A DNA stretch of 36,920 nucleotides from Candidatus Undinarchaeales archaeon (GCA_030753015.1 JASMDC010000034.1:240-37159); one strand, 5' to 3'; shown: positions 15,085 through 23,663, numbered from the stretch's first letter. The notes: a model not told the origin generated them from the sequence alone. Numbers and translations are program-made.

Positions 15085-16176
15085 TCATCGTCTCTTACGG
15101 GGCGTGACCTCTTTCTCAAGGCGCTTGAACGCCTTGGAAGTGCACGCAATGAGGTCCCAGCTGTTGGCCGTCGCGGCATGAACCTTGAGCCCCGCGACCG
15201 CCCGCACCTTGACCTCGTACTCGACATTGGCCTTCTTATCATGAAGGCGCTTGACATGGACATGGACCTTCTCGAGGTCGGTCAGGAAGGTCGAGAGCTT
15301 CTGGACATACTCACTTGTGACCTTCTTGAACACGCCGACCGTGAAGCCCTCTTCCTCATCAAGACCCTTTATCTGAACTAGAGCGCGTCGTCCTGCTGGT
15401 TCGACGAGCCTTCGAAGAATGCCTTTCCGTGTAACGAGCCCGATGGGCTCGCCTGTCTCATTTGACACGGGGACGGCACGAAGGCGATTATCGAGCATGA
15501 GCTTGATAGCATCTGTTACGAGGCGGTGCCGCTCAAGGACGTGTGATTCCCGAGGCATGATTGAAGTGACCGGGTTCCCTAGCGCGTGGTGCTTGATACC
15601 TGCCAACTCGCCTAGGGTTTCGCGCTCCTTCGGATGGATTAGGATCGAGATAAGGTCGCGCCCTTCCACCATCCCGCTGAGACGGAAGTTGTCGTCGACA
15701 ACGACGAGCCTGTTGACACGGTGGTTCTTCATCAACGCACGAGCAGTGTCGATGCTCTCCTTCTCGTTGATGGTGATCGGCGAGAGGCTCATGAACTCCT
15801 CGACCGCATCGTCACCCTCATACTGCTCAAGGATATCGTCGATGCAAACCGCACCCAGGAGATTGCCTTCCTCCACGACGGGAATGGTCTCCACACCGGA
15901 CTGCAGCATCTTCCGTGCAGCGATTTCAACCGTATCCTCTGGACGGATGGTCGGGGGCGGGAACATCACGGTGCGGACCTTGGATGTCGTCGGATTGATG
16001 GTGCCGTCCAGGACACTGTGGATGGTGAGCATCCCCTCAAGCGTGCTGTTCGACACGACGATCATCTCCCTGATGGACTTCCTCGTCATCTCGCTAATTG
16101 CCTTGACGACTGATCCTTCGGCGGATGCCTTTGGAACATTACTGCGAATCATGTCACGAGCAAAACTCTGCATCAT
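15085..16176 (-). CDS. Four-CBS-domain protein with C-terminal HPF/RaiA-like domain
   Basis: 363 residues from the ATG at 16176, preceded by GGAG at Shine-Dalgarno spacing. Four CBS motifs follow one another at about 5-58, 68-122, 126-182 and 200-258. CBS pairs bind adenine nucleotides and act as energy sensors. The last 100 residues (about 264-363) have the strand-helix-strand-strand-strand-helix pattern of ribosome hibernation factors, with VHVHVKRLHD, VEYEVKVRA, a HAATANSWD stretch and a basic LEKEVTPRKRR end. A ribosome-silencing role controlled by AMP or ATP is inferred. Its position between elp3 and rpoH supports a role in translation. Confidence 0.8.
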   Translation of the reverse strand: MMQSFARDMIRSNVPKASAEGSVVKAISEMTRKSIREMIVVSNSTLEGMLTIHSVLDGTINPTTSKVRTVMFPPPTIRPEDTVEIAARKMLQSGVETIPVVEEGNLLGAVCIDDILEQYEGDDAVEEFMSLSPITINEKESIDTARALMKNHRVNRLVVVDDNFRLSGMVEGRDLISILIHPKERETLGELAGIKHHALGNPVTSIMPRESHVLERHRLVTDAIKLMLDNRLRAVPVSNETGEPIGLVTRKGILRRLVEPAGRRALVQIKGLDEEEGFTVGVFKKVTSEYVQKLSTFLTDLEKVHVHVKRLHDKKANVEYEVKVRAVAGLKVHAATANSWDLIACTSKAFKRLEKEVTPRKRR

Positions 16177-16203
16177 GGTCGTCACTCCAAGGATGAACAA
16201 TTA

Positions 16204-17778
16204 TTAACCTTTCGCTAAAGGACGTCGCACCATATACGGTCCTGAGCGCTTGTAACCGAGCTTGTGGAAGTAGGGGCGGACACCGATGCCACTGAGGATA
16301 AGCAGGCGTTCCTTATCATGTTCACCGGCTATGGACTCGGCTTCTTCAAGGAGCTGGCGTCCCAGTCCACGATGCTGGACGGCCCCTTGTCCATGTGCAC
16401 CAAGTGGTAGCGCCTCCCCGCACACTCGAAGCTCACGGACGATCGCGCAGTCGATCCCCACTTCCTCGCGATGTGCCTGAGAGGAGGGGAAGCGAAGACG
16501 GCAGTAGCCCAGGAGGGCATCGTCCTCATCGTCGGCCGAGATAAAGAGCTCGGTACCGTTCCCCGCGTCGTACTGTTCAATGGAGAGATTGATGGATGCT
16601 GCCGGGGATTGTCGCACTCTGCGTTGCCCGCGGCCTACCTCTCGGCATCTGATGCACGAACACTTGGTACCGCGTTTCGCCATTTCCCTTTCGACGAGCT
16701 CTGCGAGATTTCCAGCGAACACTCCATCAGCGATACGATTGGACGGGATGTCCCGTAGGATACGCATGGTGCGGACCCAGCGCGGCATCATGGACTTCAC
16801 CTCGGCCAACAAGTCCACCATTTCCTCCGTCTTCGGGGGACGATAGTCGCCTTGGCGCCATTGGTCGTACAGTCCGGTCCCTTCCAGGACCTGAGTGGGG
16901 TACACCTTGACCATATCGGGACAGAACCGTGGATCGGTGAACACCTGACGGAAGCTCTCCAGGTCCCGTTCTCTATCCGAGCCGGGGAGACCGGGCATGA
17001 GGTGGTAATTGACCTTGAACCCCGCATCACGAGCCGTCCTTGTCGCTTCAACAACATCTGCCACGGTGTGACCTCGTCCCACCATCTCGTACACATCATC
17101 GAACACGGTCTGGACGCCCAGTTCGATCCTTGTCGCTCCCAGCCTGAGCATGAGGTCGATGTGGTCCGTCCGGCAGTAGTCCGGCCGCGTCTCGAAGGTT
17201 ATGCTCACGCAGCGATGCGAGGCACGCTCGTTATTGCACTGTGCCTCCTCGAGCGTAGGTGAATCTTCTCCGTTGAGCGCATCGAGGCAACGGTGGACGA
17301 AGTGCTCCTGCTCCGCAGGGGGACGGGCAGGGAAGGTACCACCCATAATGATGAGCTCGACCTTATCGGTCGAGTGTCCGGTCCTCTCCAGTTGTCTGAC
17401 CCGAGTATCGGTCTGATCGAATGGATCGAATCCATGGGCGATGGCCCTCATTGCCGCCGGTTCGTGTCCCGTGTAGCTCTGTGGAGCTTTTTCGCCCCGA
17501 GGACAGTAGGAGCAGGTCCCATGGGGGCACGGCGCGGGTGCGCTCATGACGGCGACCACCGCAACACCTGAAAGGGAGCGGACAGGTTTGGTCCTCAGTA
17601 CGGCTCGCCACTGCTTTTGTTCCTCCTCCGAGAGGGCCGTGAGGATATCCGCATTCGACGGTACACCGCCGAGCACGAACTCGCGTGCAACATCGGTCTT
17701 GATAGTGGCCAGGTCACCCACACCTCGGGTCTTGAGCCTCTGGATTATGGCTCCTGCTGCCTCCCTGGAAAGCTCCAC
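16204..17778 (-). CDS. elp3: Elp3-type tRNA uridine(34) acetyltransferase, radical SAM
   Basis: 524 residues, near the usual archaeal Elp3 length. The radical SAM cluster ligands are in CPHGTCSYCP (Cys84, 89 and 92), followed by PQSYTGHEPAAMRA, GGTFPARP, TFETRPDYC, ELGVQTVFDD and NYHLMPGLPG. A zinc-like Cys group is at KCSCIRCREVG. The C-terminal GNAT acetyltransferase domain (about 410-524) includes GAVQHRGLGRQLLEEAE. The enzyme modifies wobble U34 of tRNAs in the cytoplasm using acetyl-CoA and SAM. The start is GTG, about 25 nt from a TATA-like core shared with the divergent gene. It is the first gene of an operon that includes rpoH. Confidence 0.95.
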   Translation of the reverse strand: MELSREAAGAIIQRLKTRGVGDLATIKTDVAREFVLGGVPSNADILTALSEEEQKQWRAVLRTKPVRSLSGVAVVAVMSAPAPCPHGTCSYCPRGEKAPQSYTGHEPAAMRAIAHGFDPFDQTDTRVRQLERTGHSTDKVELIIMGGTFPARPPAEQEHFVHRCLDALNGEDSPTLEEAQCNNERASHRCVSITFETRPDYCRTDHIDLMLRLGATRIELGVQTVFDDVYEMVGRGHTVADVVEATRTARDAGFKVNYHLMPGLPGSDRERDLESFRQVFTDPRFCPDMVKVYPTQVLEGTGLYDQWRQGDYRPPKTEEMVDLLAEVKSMMPRWVRTMRILRDIPSNRIADGVFAGNLAELVEREMAKRGTKCSCIRCREVGRGQRRVRQSPAASINLSIEQYDAGNGTELFISADDEDDALLGYCRLRFPSSQAHREEVGIDCAIVRELRVCGEALPLGAHGQGAVQHRGLGRQLLEEAESIAGEHDKERLLILSGIGVRPYFHKLGYKRSGPYMVRRPLAKG

Positions 17779-17800
17779 GGACCGGGCTCTCGGGAAAAGT

Positions 17801-17812
17801 CCTTAAAGATAT
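17801..17812. promoter_or_regulatory. Shared TATA-like core between divergent elp3 and RDD genes
   Basis: CCTTAAAGATAT is the only AT-rich element in the 53-bp gap between two divergent starts. It is about 25 nt from the GTG of elp3 at 17778 and about 29 nt from the ATG at 17832. Its TTAA core is palindromic, so TBP could direct transcription both ways. Confidence 0.5.
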
Positions 17813-17831
17813 GCCGGGGAGACGCACTTGA

Positions 17832-18629
17832 ATGAAGGACGACGTATCCGATAATGACGGATCGATCCCAAATGGAGGGAGCCCTGAGGCCGTGAGGGGC
17901 TCGCACAAGAAAGAGACTTCCGTCAAACCGCGGACCCCAAAGGCCGTTAGCCCCGGGCCGGGGTATCCTGGAGAGGAGGGAGGATTCTCCAATGATGAAC
18001 GTGCCCTTGCCTTCGAGCTCATCGGCGACCTTGCTGTCGTGGGACGCGCAGGGATTTTCAAACGGTTGGTAGCGGGCGTGATCGATCTAGCCCTCGTGCT
18101 CATATTCATCGTGTGGCCGTGCATGGTCGCTGTAGCGTTCTCCTCGGACATCGACCTGAACGAGGCCGAGAGCTTCGATTACTCGGGCGATGATGCCGAA
18201 CTCTTCATCGAGGAGCACCAGACCCTCTTCAACGCAATACAGCGCTCCCTCATACTCGCAGGAATTCTTGTTATCGTCTACTTCGCGGTCACCGAGGGAA
18301 CATTGGGCCAGAGCATTGGAAAGGCTTTCATGGACATAGGTGTCGTCGCTGAGGACACGTCCTCACTGGGTATCTCTGCAGCATTTGGTCGTAACGTGCT
18401 CAAAGGTGCCCTCCTCGCTACGATGGTGACCATCCTGGCCCCTATCGTCCTTGTGGTGTTCCTCATTGACGTGATATCCATCATTTATGCTGATAAGCAC
18501 CAGCGCTACCTCGAGCGGTTCGTAGGCTCGGTATGCGTCGAGGGCTATGTGCTTGAGCACAGCAAGAAAGGCTCCACCTCATCCGGGAACGGCGAGTTCA
18601 TTACCTTCAAGGGGGTAGACAAGCGATGA
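17832..18629 (+). CDS. RDD-family membrane protein
   Basis: 265 residues. A long hydrophilic N-terminus of about 75 residues (with a PGPGYPGEEGG segment) precedes the RDD domain: FKRLVAGVIDLALVLIFIV opens it with the Arg-Asp pair, then EGTLGQSIGKAFMDIGVV, then a helix ending IDVISIIYADKHQRYLERF. There are three to four membrane segments. RDD proteins are a loosely characterised family, some linked to ion or proton transport. The stop codon overlaps the ATG of the SppA gene (ATGA), so the two are translationally coupled; the RDD protein may assist or hold the peptidase. Confidence 0.85.
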   Translation: MKDDVSDNDGSIPNGGSPEAVRGSHKKETSVKPRTPKAVSPGPGYPGEEGGFSNDERALAFELIGDLAVVGRAGIFKRLVAGVIDLALVLIFIVWPCMVAVAFSSDIDLNEAESFDYSGDDAELFIEEHQTLFNAIQRSLILAGILVIVYFAVTEGTLGQSIGKAFMDIGVVAEDTSSLGISAAFGRNVLKGALLATMVTILAPIVLVVFLIDVISIIYADKHQRYLERFVGSVCVEGYVLEHSKKGSTSSGNGEFITFKGVDKR

Positions 18630-19546
18630 ACCTGAAGAATATTGGTATAGGTATCCTCATCCTCATAGGGCTCACCCTCGTGAGCATCATTATGGGAGCT
18701 CTAGTATCGGTGTCCGCCGAGGATGTAGTGGGGGAGGCGATCGGTGTCATACACCTCAATGGTATCATCACGTATGAGGCGTCTGCAGGATTACTTGGAG
18801 GCACCTCTGACATCGATGACGTCATTACGCAGCTCGACAAGGCTCGCAAGGCCGGTAATATCAGGGGAGTGCTTCTGATCATCAATAGTCCCGGCGGAGC
18901 CCCGGTGGCCAGCCATGAGCTCGTTCGGGCCATCGAGCGCGTCAAGGTGCAGAAACCGGTCGTTGCATGGATTGCCGACGTGGGGGCCTCGGGAGCCTAT
19001 TGGGCTGCCTCAGCATGCAATCGGACAGTGGCCGACGAGCTCTCGGTCACAGGTTCTGTCGGCGTTATATCACAGCATATGGATTATGGTGGTCTGTACG
19101 ACAAGCTCGGGATAAACACAACGATCATCAAGGGCGGCCGGTTAAAGGACGCTGGAGCGAGCCACCGTCCCTTGACCGATGAGGAACTAGAGCTCATCCA
19201 AGGTATCGTCAATACGACACATAAAGTTTTCATCCAGGACGTGGTCCGGAACCGGGGCCTCACCGTAGAGCAGGTGCTCGAAGTGTCCACGGGTCGACTC
19301 TTTATTGGTATTCAGGCCAAGGACATCGGTCTTGTGGACGAGCTAGGCGGTAAAGATGACGCCCTCCGTGTTGTGACAGACCTTGCAGGCATCCAATGGC
19401 GCCCACGGACCGTCGAGCTGAAGACCAAGAAGGGATTCCTCGACCTCATGGACGGGCTCACGGCAACCCTTGGCTATGGTATCGGTCGAGGTATGGTCGC
19501 CTCTGCTGAGCAGACGGCGACACAGCAAGTACTCTCTGTGGCATGA
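18626..19546 (+). CDS. sppA: Signal peptide peptidase SppA, S49 family
   Basis: 306 residues, the short single-domain form common in archaea. An N-terminal membrane anchor (about 6-28) is followed by IGVIHLNGIIT, LLIINSPGGAP, the nucleophile Ser122 in VGASGAYWAASA, the general-base Lys174 in GGRLKDAGASHRPLT, and VDELGGKDDA. S49 enzymes form a Ser/Lys-dyad ring outside the membrane and cut leftover signal peptides and membrane proteins. The ATG overlaps the stop of the RDD gene. An Ala/Thr-rich C-terminus follows the domain. Confidence 0.93.
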   Translation: MNLKNIGIGILILIGLTLVSIIMGALVSVSAEDVVGEAIGVIHLNGIITYEASAGLLGGTSDIDDVITQLDKARKAGNIRGVLLIINSPGGAPVASHELVRAIERVKVQKPVVAWIADVGASGAYWAASACNRTVADELSVTGSVGVISQHMDYGGLYDKLGINTTIIKGGRLKDAGASHRPLTDEELELIQGIVNTTHKVFIQDVVRNRGLTVEQVLEVSTGRLFIGIQAKDIGLVDELGGKDDALRVVTDLAGIQWRPRTVELKTKKGFLDLMDGLTATLGYGIGRGMVASAEQTATQQVLSVA

Positions 19547-19632
19547 TCTCCCTCATGAGGGTGGAACAGATGAGGTATGAAAGCCTTTAACGAATGACTA
19601 TCGCATGGGCTCCGTTGCCTCTCAGCGACAGA

Positions 19633-19640
19633 TTTATAAG
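19633..19640 (+). promoter_or_regulatory. TATA box of the phospholipid operon
   Basis: TTTATAAG lies 32 nt before the ATG at 19665. An upstream in-frame start at 19605 lies before this promoter and is therefore unlikely. Confidence 0.7.
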
Positions 19641-19664
19641 TCAGGCAGGGCACAATCTCACGGC

Positions 19665-20312
19665 ATGGAGCCCCTCCTATTACAAGGACTCCTCTCGATT
19701 GGAATAGTGAGCGGGCTCTTCTACATGTTCTTCCACCGGGATCCGGAACGCATGCCTCCTAGTGAGGACGGTATCATCCTCAGTCCGGCAGACGGTTGGA
19801 TCAAGTGTGTCAAGCCCATCAAGGCCGGAGAGGTTCCGGTCGTGGAGAAGTATGGTCGTGAGATCGAGCTCGTAGATCTTCCGCACATGGGGATCCTCAA
19901 GGAGGGTCAGGGCGGTTTCTTGGTGAGCGTCTACATGTCCCTCATGGACGTCCACGTGAACCGGTCCCCCGTAGGAGGGACTGTCGAGAACATCCAGTAC
20001 CGCCCGGGAAAGCTCAAGCTCCTTATGGGACGCACGTTCCAAGCGGAGAACGAGAGAAACACACTTGTGCTCCAGAATGAGGACACTGACATGAGAGTAG
20101 GAGTTGTCCAGATCGCCTCACCTTTCGTGCGCAAGATAGATTGTTACGTCGCTGACGGTGAGCTCGTCGAGCTTGGTCAGCGCATCGGTATGATCCGGCT
20201 CGGGAGCCAGGTCGATGTGATCCTTCCTGATAAGGAGGGGCTCGAGATTGTTGCCCGCAAGGGGATGCGCGTCCGGGCAGGGACCTCCATCTTGGCAAGG
20301 TTACGACAATGA
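19665..20312 (+). CDS. asd: Archaetidylserine decarboxylase (phosphatidylserine decarboxylase family)
   Basis: 215 residues, typical of the short PSD-A form. A membrane helix (about 5-23) precedes FFHRDPERMPP, SPADGWIKCVK, then YMSLMDVHVNRSPVGG and ENERN. The cleavage motif IRLGSQVDV places the future pyruvoyl residue at Ser181: self-cleavage before this serine makes the pyruvoyl cofactor. The enzyme turns archaetidylserine into archaetidylethanolamine at the membrane. It is the first gene of an operon in which each gene overlaps the next by ATGA. Probably leaderless. Confidence 0.92.
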   Translation: MEPLLLQGLLSIGIVSGLFYMFFHRDPERMPPSEDGIILSPADGWIKCVKPIKAGEVPVVEKYGREIELVDLPHMGILKEGQGGFLVSVYMSLMDVHVNRSPVGGTVENIQYRPGKLKLLMGRTFQAENERNTLVLQNEDTDMRVGVVQIASPFVRKIDCYVADGELVELGQRIGMIRLGSQVDVILPDKEGLEIVARKGMRVRAGTSILARLRQ

Positions 20313-20908
20313 GCTTCACATTCCTTTGCGAGTGTGCCAGAGACTTCCGTGCCATTGGATCCCCCATACCTACCCTTGGGATGGCCGTCCGACTCATGGT
20401 CCGCCAGGCCGGAGTGAAGGAAGGGGATATCGTGGCCGACGCAGGAGCCGGCACAGGTGTCATCGCAATCGAGGCTGCGCGTAAGGTCGGTCCGTCCGGT
20501 CACGTAATAGCCGTCGAGATGAACGAGAACCTCTGTACCAAAGCACGTAAACGCATCGCGAGCGCGGATCTGGAAAACCGCATTACACTTATCCAGGGTG
20601 ACGCCTTCAAGCTGCGCGAGTACCTCTCGGACTTAGACGAACGAGCCGAGCGGTTCGATTCTGTGCTCTCGACAGTGCCCGTTAGCTACATGCCCGATCC
20701 GACCAGTTATATCAAGAGCCTTTACGACGCGACCAAACCCGGCGGCACTGTCGTCCAGGAAACCCATTTTGCACAGAAGGTACGACACCTATTCCGTGAG
20801 GTCGGTCTCCAGAGTATCCACTCCGCGTTCACGATAATCACCTTCGCTCCCGGAGCAGTGGTCTCAGGTACAGTACCGAAGGAAGATAAGGTGTCCGACC
20901 AACGATGA
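20309..20908 (+). CDS. SAM-dependent methyltransferase in the phospholipid operon
   Basis: 199 residues. Class I Rossmann methyltransferase: motif I is VADAGAGTGVIAIEAA (about 42-57), motif II acidic end is IAVEMNENL, then LIQGDAFKL and motif IV-like LSTVPVSYMPD, followed by KPGGTVVQETHF. The SPIPTLGMAVRLMV entry and the VLSTVP motif are reminiscent of phospholipid N-methyltransferases of the PmtA type. The gene overlaps both archaetidylserine decarboxylase and archaetidylserine synthase, so methylation of archaetidylethanolamine is the simplest hypothesis. A tRNA or small-molecule methyltransferase cannot be excluded. Confidence 0.85.
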   Translation: MSFTFLCECARDFRAIGSPIPTLGMAVRLMVRQAGVKEGDIVADAGAGTGVIAIEAARKVGPSGHVIAVEMNENLCTKARKRIASADLENRITLIQGDAFKLREYLSDLDERAERFDSVLSTVPVSYMPDPTSYIKSLYDATKPGGTVVQETHFAQKVRHLFREVGLQSIHSAFTIITFAPGAVVSGTVPKEDKVSDQR

Positions 20909-21606
20909 TCCGTGGGATGCTCGCTTTCATTGGAATAAAGGACCTGGTCACAATCTGCAATGCCTTCGCAGGATTCGCCGCAATCGTTGTGGCCGCCAAA
21001 GGGGGGAATCTCCCGCTCGCATGCGGGCTAATCTTCCTTGCAGCGGTTTTCGACTTCCTCGATGGTGCCTTGGCACGCGCAACAGCGCCCAATCCATTTG
21101 GCAAGGAACTTGACTCACTCTGTGATGCCGTCTCCTTCGGATTGGCTCCGGCCGCACTTGTGTTCTTCCAGGGTCCGACCGCACCTCTTTACTATCTTGC
21201 GGCCCCCTTGATCTACCTCGCCGGTGCGATCTTCCGCTTGGCGCGCTTCAATGTCACGACACAGAAGAACTTCACAGGAATACCTTCGCCTGTGGCCGCC
21301 CTCACTGCTACGGCCTTAACGCTTGGTGGTCTTTCGTGGCAGATGCTCCATGGTACACTCATCGTGCTCTCTTTCCTCATGGTCTGCGACATCGAGTACC
21401 GGTCCCAGAAGAGCTTCTCGTCCCGTCAGATCCTCCTCATCGCCATCCTTGGAGTATCGGTCTACCTTGCAATAGGCTCCTTGGGTGGTAACGTCCTTGG
21501 GACCGCAGGATCAGCAGTGGGCGTCGGCTACATACTCTCCCCTCTCGTGCTGGGTGGGAAAAAACCTGATTCTGAAGAAGAGGGCAACGACACCGACGAT
21601 GATTGA
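20905..21606 (+). CDS. Archaetidylserine synthase (CDP-alcohol phosphatidyltransferase family)
   Basis: 233 residues with six or so membrane segments. The CDP-alcohol phosphatidyltransferase motif is in DFLDGALARATAPNPFGKEL, continuing to LDSLCD; its Asp residues bind the metal and CDP group. LCDAVSFGLAPAAL and RLARFNV are typical of the phosphatidylserine synthase (PssA type II) branch. It would join CDP-archaeol and L-serine. The ATG overlaps the methyltransferase stop (ATGA). The C-terminus is acidic and hydrophilic. With the two genes before it, this completes synthesis of archaetidylethanolamine from CDP-archaeol. Confidence 0.92.
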   Translation: MIRGMLAFIGIKDLVTICNAFAGFAAIVVAAKGGNLPLACGLIFLAAVFDFLDGALARATAPNPFGKELDSLCDAVSFGLAPAALVFFQGPTAPLYYLAAPLIYLAGAIFRLARFNVTTQKNFTGIPSPVAALTATALTLGGLSWQMLHGTLIVLSFLMVCDIEYRSQKSFSSRQILLIAILGVSVYLAIGSLGGNVLGTAGSAVGVGYILSPLVLGGKKPDSEEEGNDTDDD

Positions 21607-21626
21607 GCTCTCGGCTACGAGCATCA

Positions 21627-21635
21627 ATTTATATT
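21627..21635 (+). promoter_or_regulatory. TATA box of polytopic membrane protein gene
   Basis: ATTTATATT lies about 31 nt before the ATG at 21658, implying a leaderless mRNA and fixing that start. Confidence 0.65.
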
Positions 21636-21657
21636 GATTAATGGCCAAGGCATCGAT

Positions 21658-22335
21658 ATGGGCCATGGTATGGGTCTAACAGATGAGATGCGCTATCTAC
21701 TACTAGTCTCTCTCTTCGGTTTCTCCGGTGTCATCCTTACATGGGCCCTGAACATAGTGTTCGTGTACCTGGCCAACGAGATCGTTGTTTCGTTGGGTGC
21801 TGTGGGGCGGCTCATCCCGGGACTTGCTGACCATCTGGTGACCTTGGTATCTGGTTCGCTGTGGGGATTCTTCCTGTTCCTCGGTGTTTCCCAGGCTCGA
21901 GGTAAACGACAGAAGACGCACTCCTCCCAATTTACCTTGTGCTCCCTCTCCTTGGGATTCTCTCTTCTGGGCGCGAGCGCTATAATCGAACTCCTTGCAA
22001 TGATACTCCCTGGACTCGTTGATGTCGTCGGCCATATCCTACATGGAGCGCTCCTCGGCTGTCTTTATGGTGCCTTCCTGGCCCAGATCCTGCGCCTTAA
22101 TGTCTGGCATATGTTCGTCCCTCTCCTCAGTGTCGGTGGTGCGGTCGGCGCCTTGGCAGTAAATGTTCTCCAGGATGTTCCAATGAGTTCCCAAGGCACT
22201 GTCGAAATGTATATCGCGCAGTACGCCTTTACGTCCCAAGGATTCGTGCTCGGCCTGTTCGCGGGATACGCATTCTTCCTCTGCGACATGCACATAGGGA
22301 TATTGCGCCATGCTCGGTGGATGCCCGAGGACTAG
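21658..22335 (+). CDS. Polytopic membrane protein of unknown function
   Basis: 225 residues with about six membrane segments, among them LFGFSGVILTWALNIVFVYL, LVSGSLWGFFLFLGVS and FVLGLFAGYAFFLCDMHIG. Short loops contain no known motif. GHILHGALLGCLYGAFLAQ carries two His residues inside or near the membrane, which might bind a metal or haem. The start is set by a TATA box about 31 nt upstream. Its stop overlaps the stop of the convergent fwdB gene. Function unknown. Confidence 0.75.
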   Translation: MGHGMGLTDEMRYLLLVSLFGFSGVILTWALNIVFVYLANEIVVSLGAVGRLIPGLADHLVTLVSGSLWGFFLFLGVSQARGKRQKTHSSQFTLCSLSLGFSLLGASAIIELLAMILPGLVDVVGHILHGALLGCLYGAFLAQILRLNVWHMFVPLLSVGGAVGALAVNVLQDVPMSSQGTVEMYIAQYAFTSQGFVLGLFAGYAFFLCDMHIGILRHARWMPED

Positions 22336-23663
22336 CTGTATTCTGTGGGTTCTTTCTCCCTTAAGCGTGCGACCTCTTTCCTGAGGCGGTGGACGATCTC
22401 ACGGTCAGGGAGCAGACCACCGGGTGCAGACAGAGGTGCCCGCATGCGTACAGGTACACCATCCATCCGGTATGCTGTCCCCTCGGACTCAATTCCTGTG
22501 AAAGTGCAGGGAATGTACACGTCCGCGAGCTCGGACGTGACGTTCCATACCGGATCGATAACGATGACGGGGATTCGTCGTAGGGCGCCGAGGGACTTGA
22601 GCGGTAAGTGAGCAGCCGGGTCCGAAGCTACCACTAGGAGACAGTCGCACTCCCCCGAGGAGAGGACAGGGAACAGGTCCGTCTCACCCGGATTATAGCG
22701 GGGGTGGCCGCGGGAGAGGTCAACGGCGAAAGGGTAGCCCGTTCGCCAAGTGAACGCCTCACATGCACCCGTGACGTTATAATGGCCTCGCATGGGGAGG
22801 ACCACAGCCTTCGTGTGTTCACTCAGGTCCCTGATGAGGGAGAGGAGGGCGTCAACGTTACGATGACGGCCGGTCGATGTCGTCAGTCCCAATCCGAAGA
22901 AGAAGGCACAGAACTCACTGCTCTTGAGCGTGTCGGAGAGCCAGCGGAGCTCATCCAGGGGAACACCTTCGATGGGATCCGGAACGTCCTTTCCTTGTAC
23001 TAGCATACGTAGAGCGCATAGAGTCTCGTAATCGCTCCCAGGTCGGACCTTGATGAACTTGTCCGCTACTTCAGCCGTACCAGTGGGGCGGACGTCGACC
23101 ACGACCACCTTTCGATCGTCCCGGCCCTTTTCACGGAAAGCACCCTGCGGGAAGACGGTGTAGCGGCTCAAGTGCCGGTCATGGGATGCGGCGGGATTCG
23201 AGCCCCAGTATACCACACAGTCCGCGTGGTTGAGCACCTCGCCAAGTGTCGCGGAGGATATTCCCACTTCCTGGATGGCCTGGATGGAGGGTCCGTGGCA
23301 GAAGGATGAGCAATTGTCGACCAGGGCGCCCAATTCCTCAGCGAGATCAAGCCCCTCGCATATGGTCTCAGTACTTGTTGAGCTCCAGCCGAACAGGACT
23401 GGACGCTCTGCCTTCTCAAGGAGCATTGCCGCTTGTGTCAGGGATTCATCCAGTGTGGCATCGTGGAAGTGGTCAGCCCGGACATCCTTCAAATCTCCGC
23501 TCTTTACCCTGATTCTGGGGACGAGCTCTCGAGATGTTGGCCTGGAGAAGACGTGATCGCCGACCTTGCAGGCATTGCAGACCTCCGTTATCATGTTCCC
23601 CGAAGTACGCACTTCTATGTCGTCACAGAGGCATCCGCAGTAGGGACACACGACATCCTTCAC
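22332..23663 (-). CDS. fwdB: Formylmethanofuran dehydrogenase subunit B
   Basis: 443 residues, normal family length. An N-terminal iron-sulfur motif has CPYCGCLCDD (Cys6, 9 and 13) and a following CNAC (Cys29 and 32). The active-site segment DNCSSFCHGPS holds Cys122-His123, matching the metal-coordinating Cys and adjacent His of tungsten and molybdenum FwdB/FmdB. VVDVRPTGTAEVAD, and later VVASDPAAHLP, are molybdopterin-binding regions. The subunit reversibly converts CO2 and methanofuran to formylmethanofuran, the end reaction of H4MPT-linked C1 oxidation or first step of reduction. It overlaps fwdD by ATGA. Subunits A, C, F and G are not in this window. Confidence 0.93.
   Translation of the reverse strand: MKDVVCPYCGCLCDDIEVRTSGNMITEVCNACKVGDHVFSRPTSRELVPRIRVKSGDLKDVRADHFHDATLDESLTQAAMLLEKAERPVLFGWSSTSTETICEGLDLAEELGALVDNCSSFCHGPSIQAIQEVGISSATLGEVLNHADCVVYWGSNPAASHDRHLSRYTVFPQGAFREKGRDDRKVVVVDVRPTGTAEVADKFIKVRPGSDYETLCALRMLVQGKDVPDPIEGVPLDELRWLSDTLKSSEFCAFFFGLGLTTSTGRHRNVDALLSLIRDLSEHTKAVVLPMRGHYNVTGACEAFTWRTGYPFAVDLSRGHPRYNPGETDLFPVLSSGECDCLLVVASDPAAHLPLKSLGALRRIPVIVIDPVWNVTSELADVYIPCTFTGIESEGTAYRMDGVPVRMRAPLSAPGGLLPDREIVHRLRKEVARLREKEPTEYS

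Noticed and set aside
19550..19561. CCCTCATGAGGG palindrome after sppA as a terminator
   Set aside because: It has no loop and no T-run, and short palindromes of this kind occur by chance.
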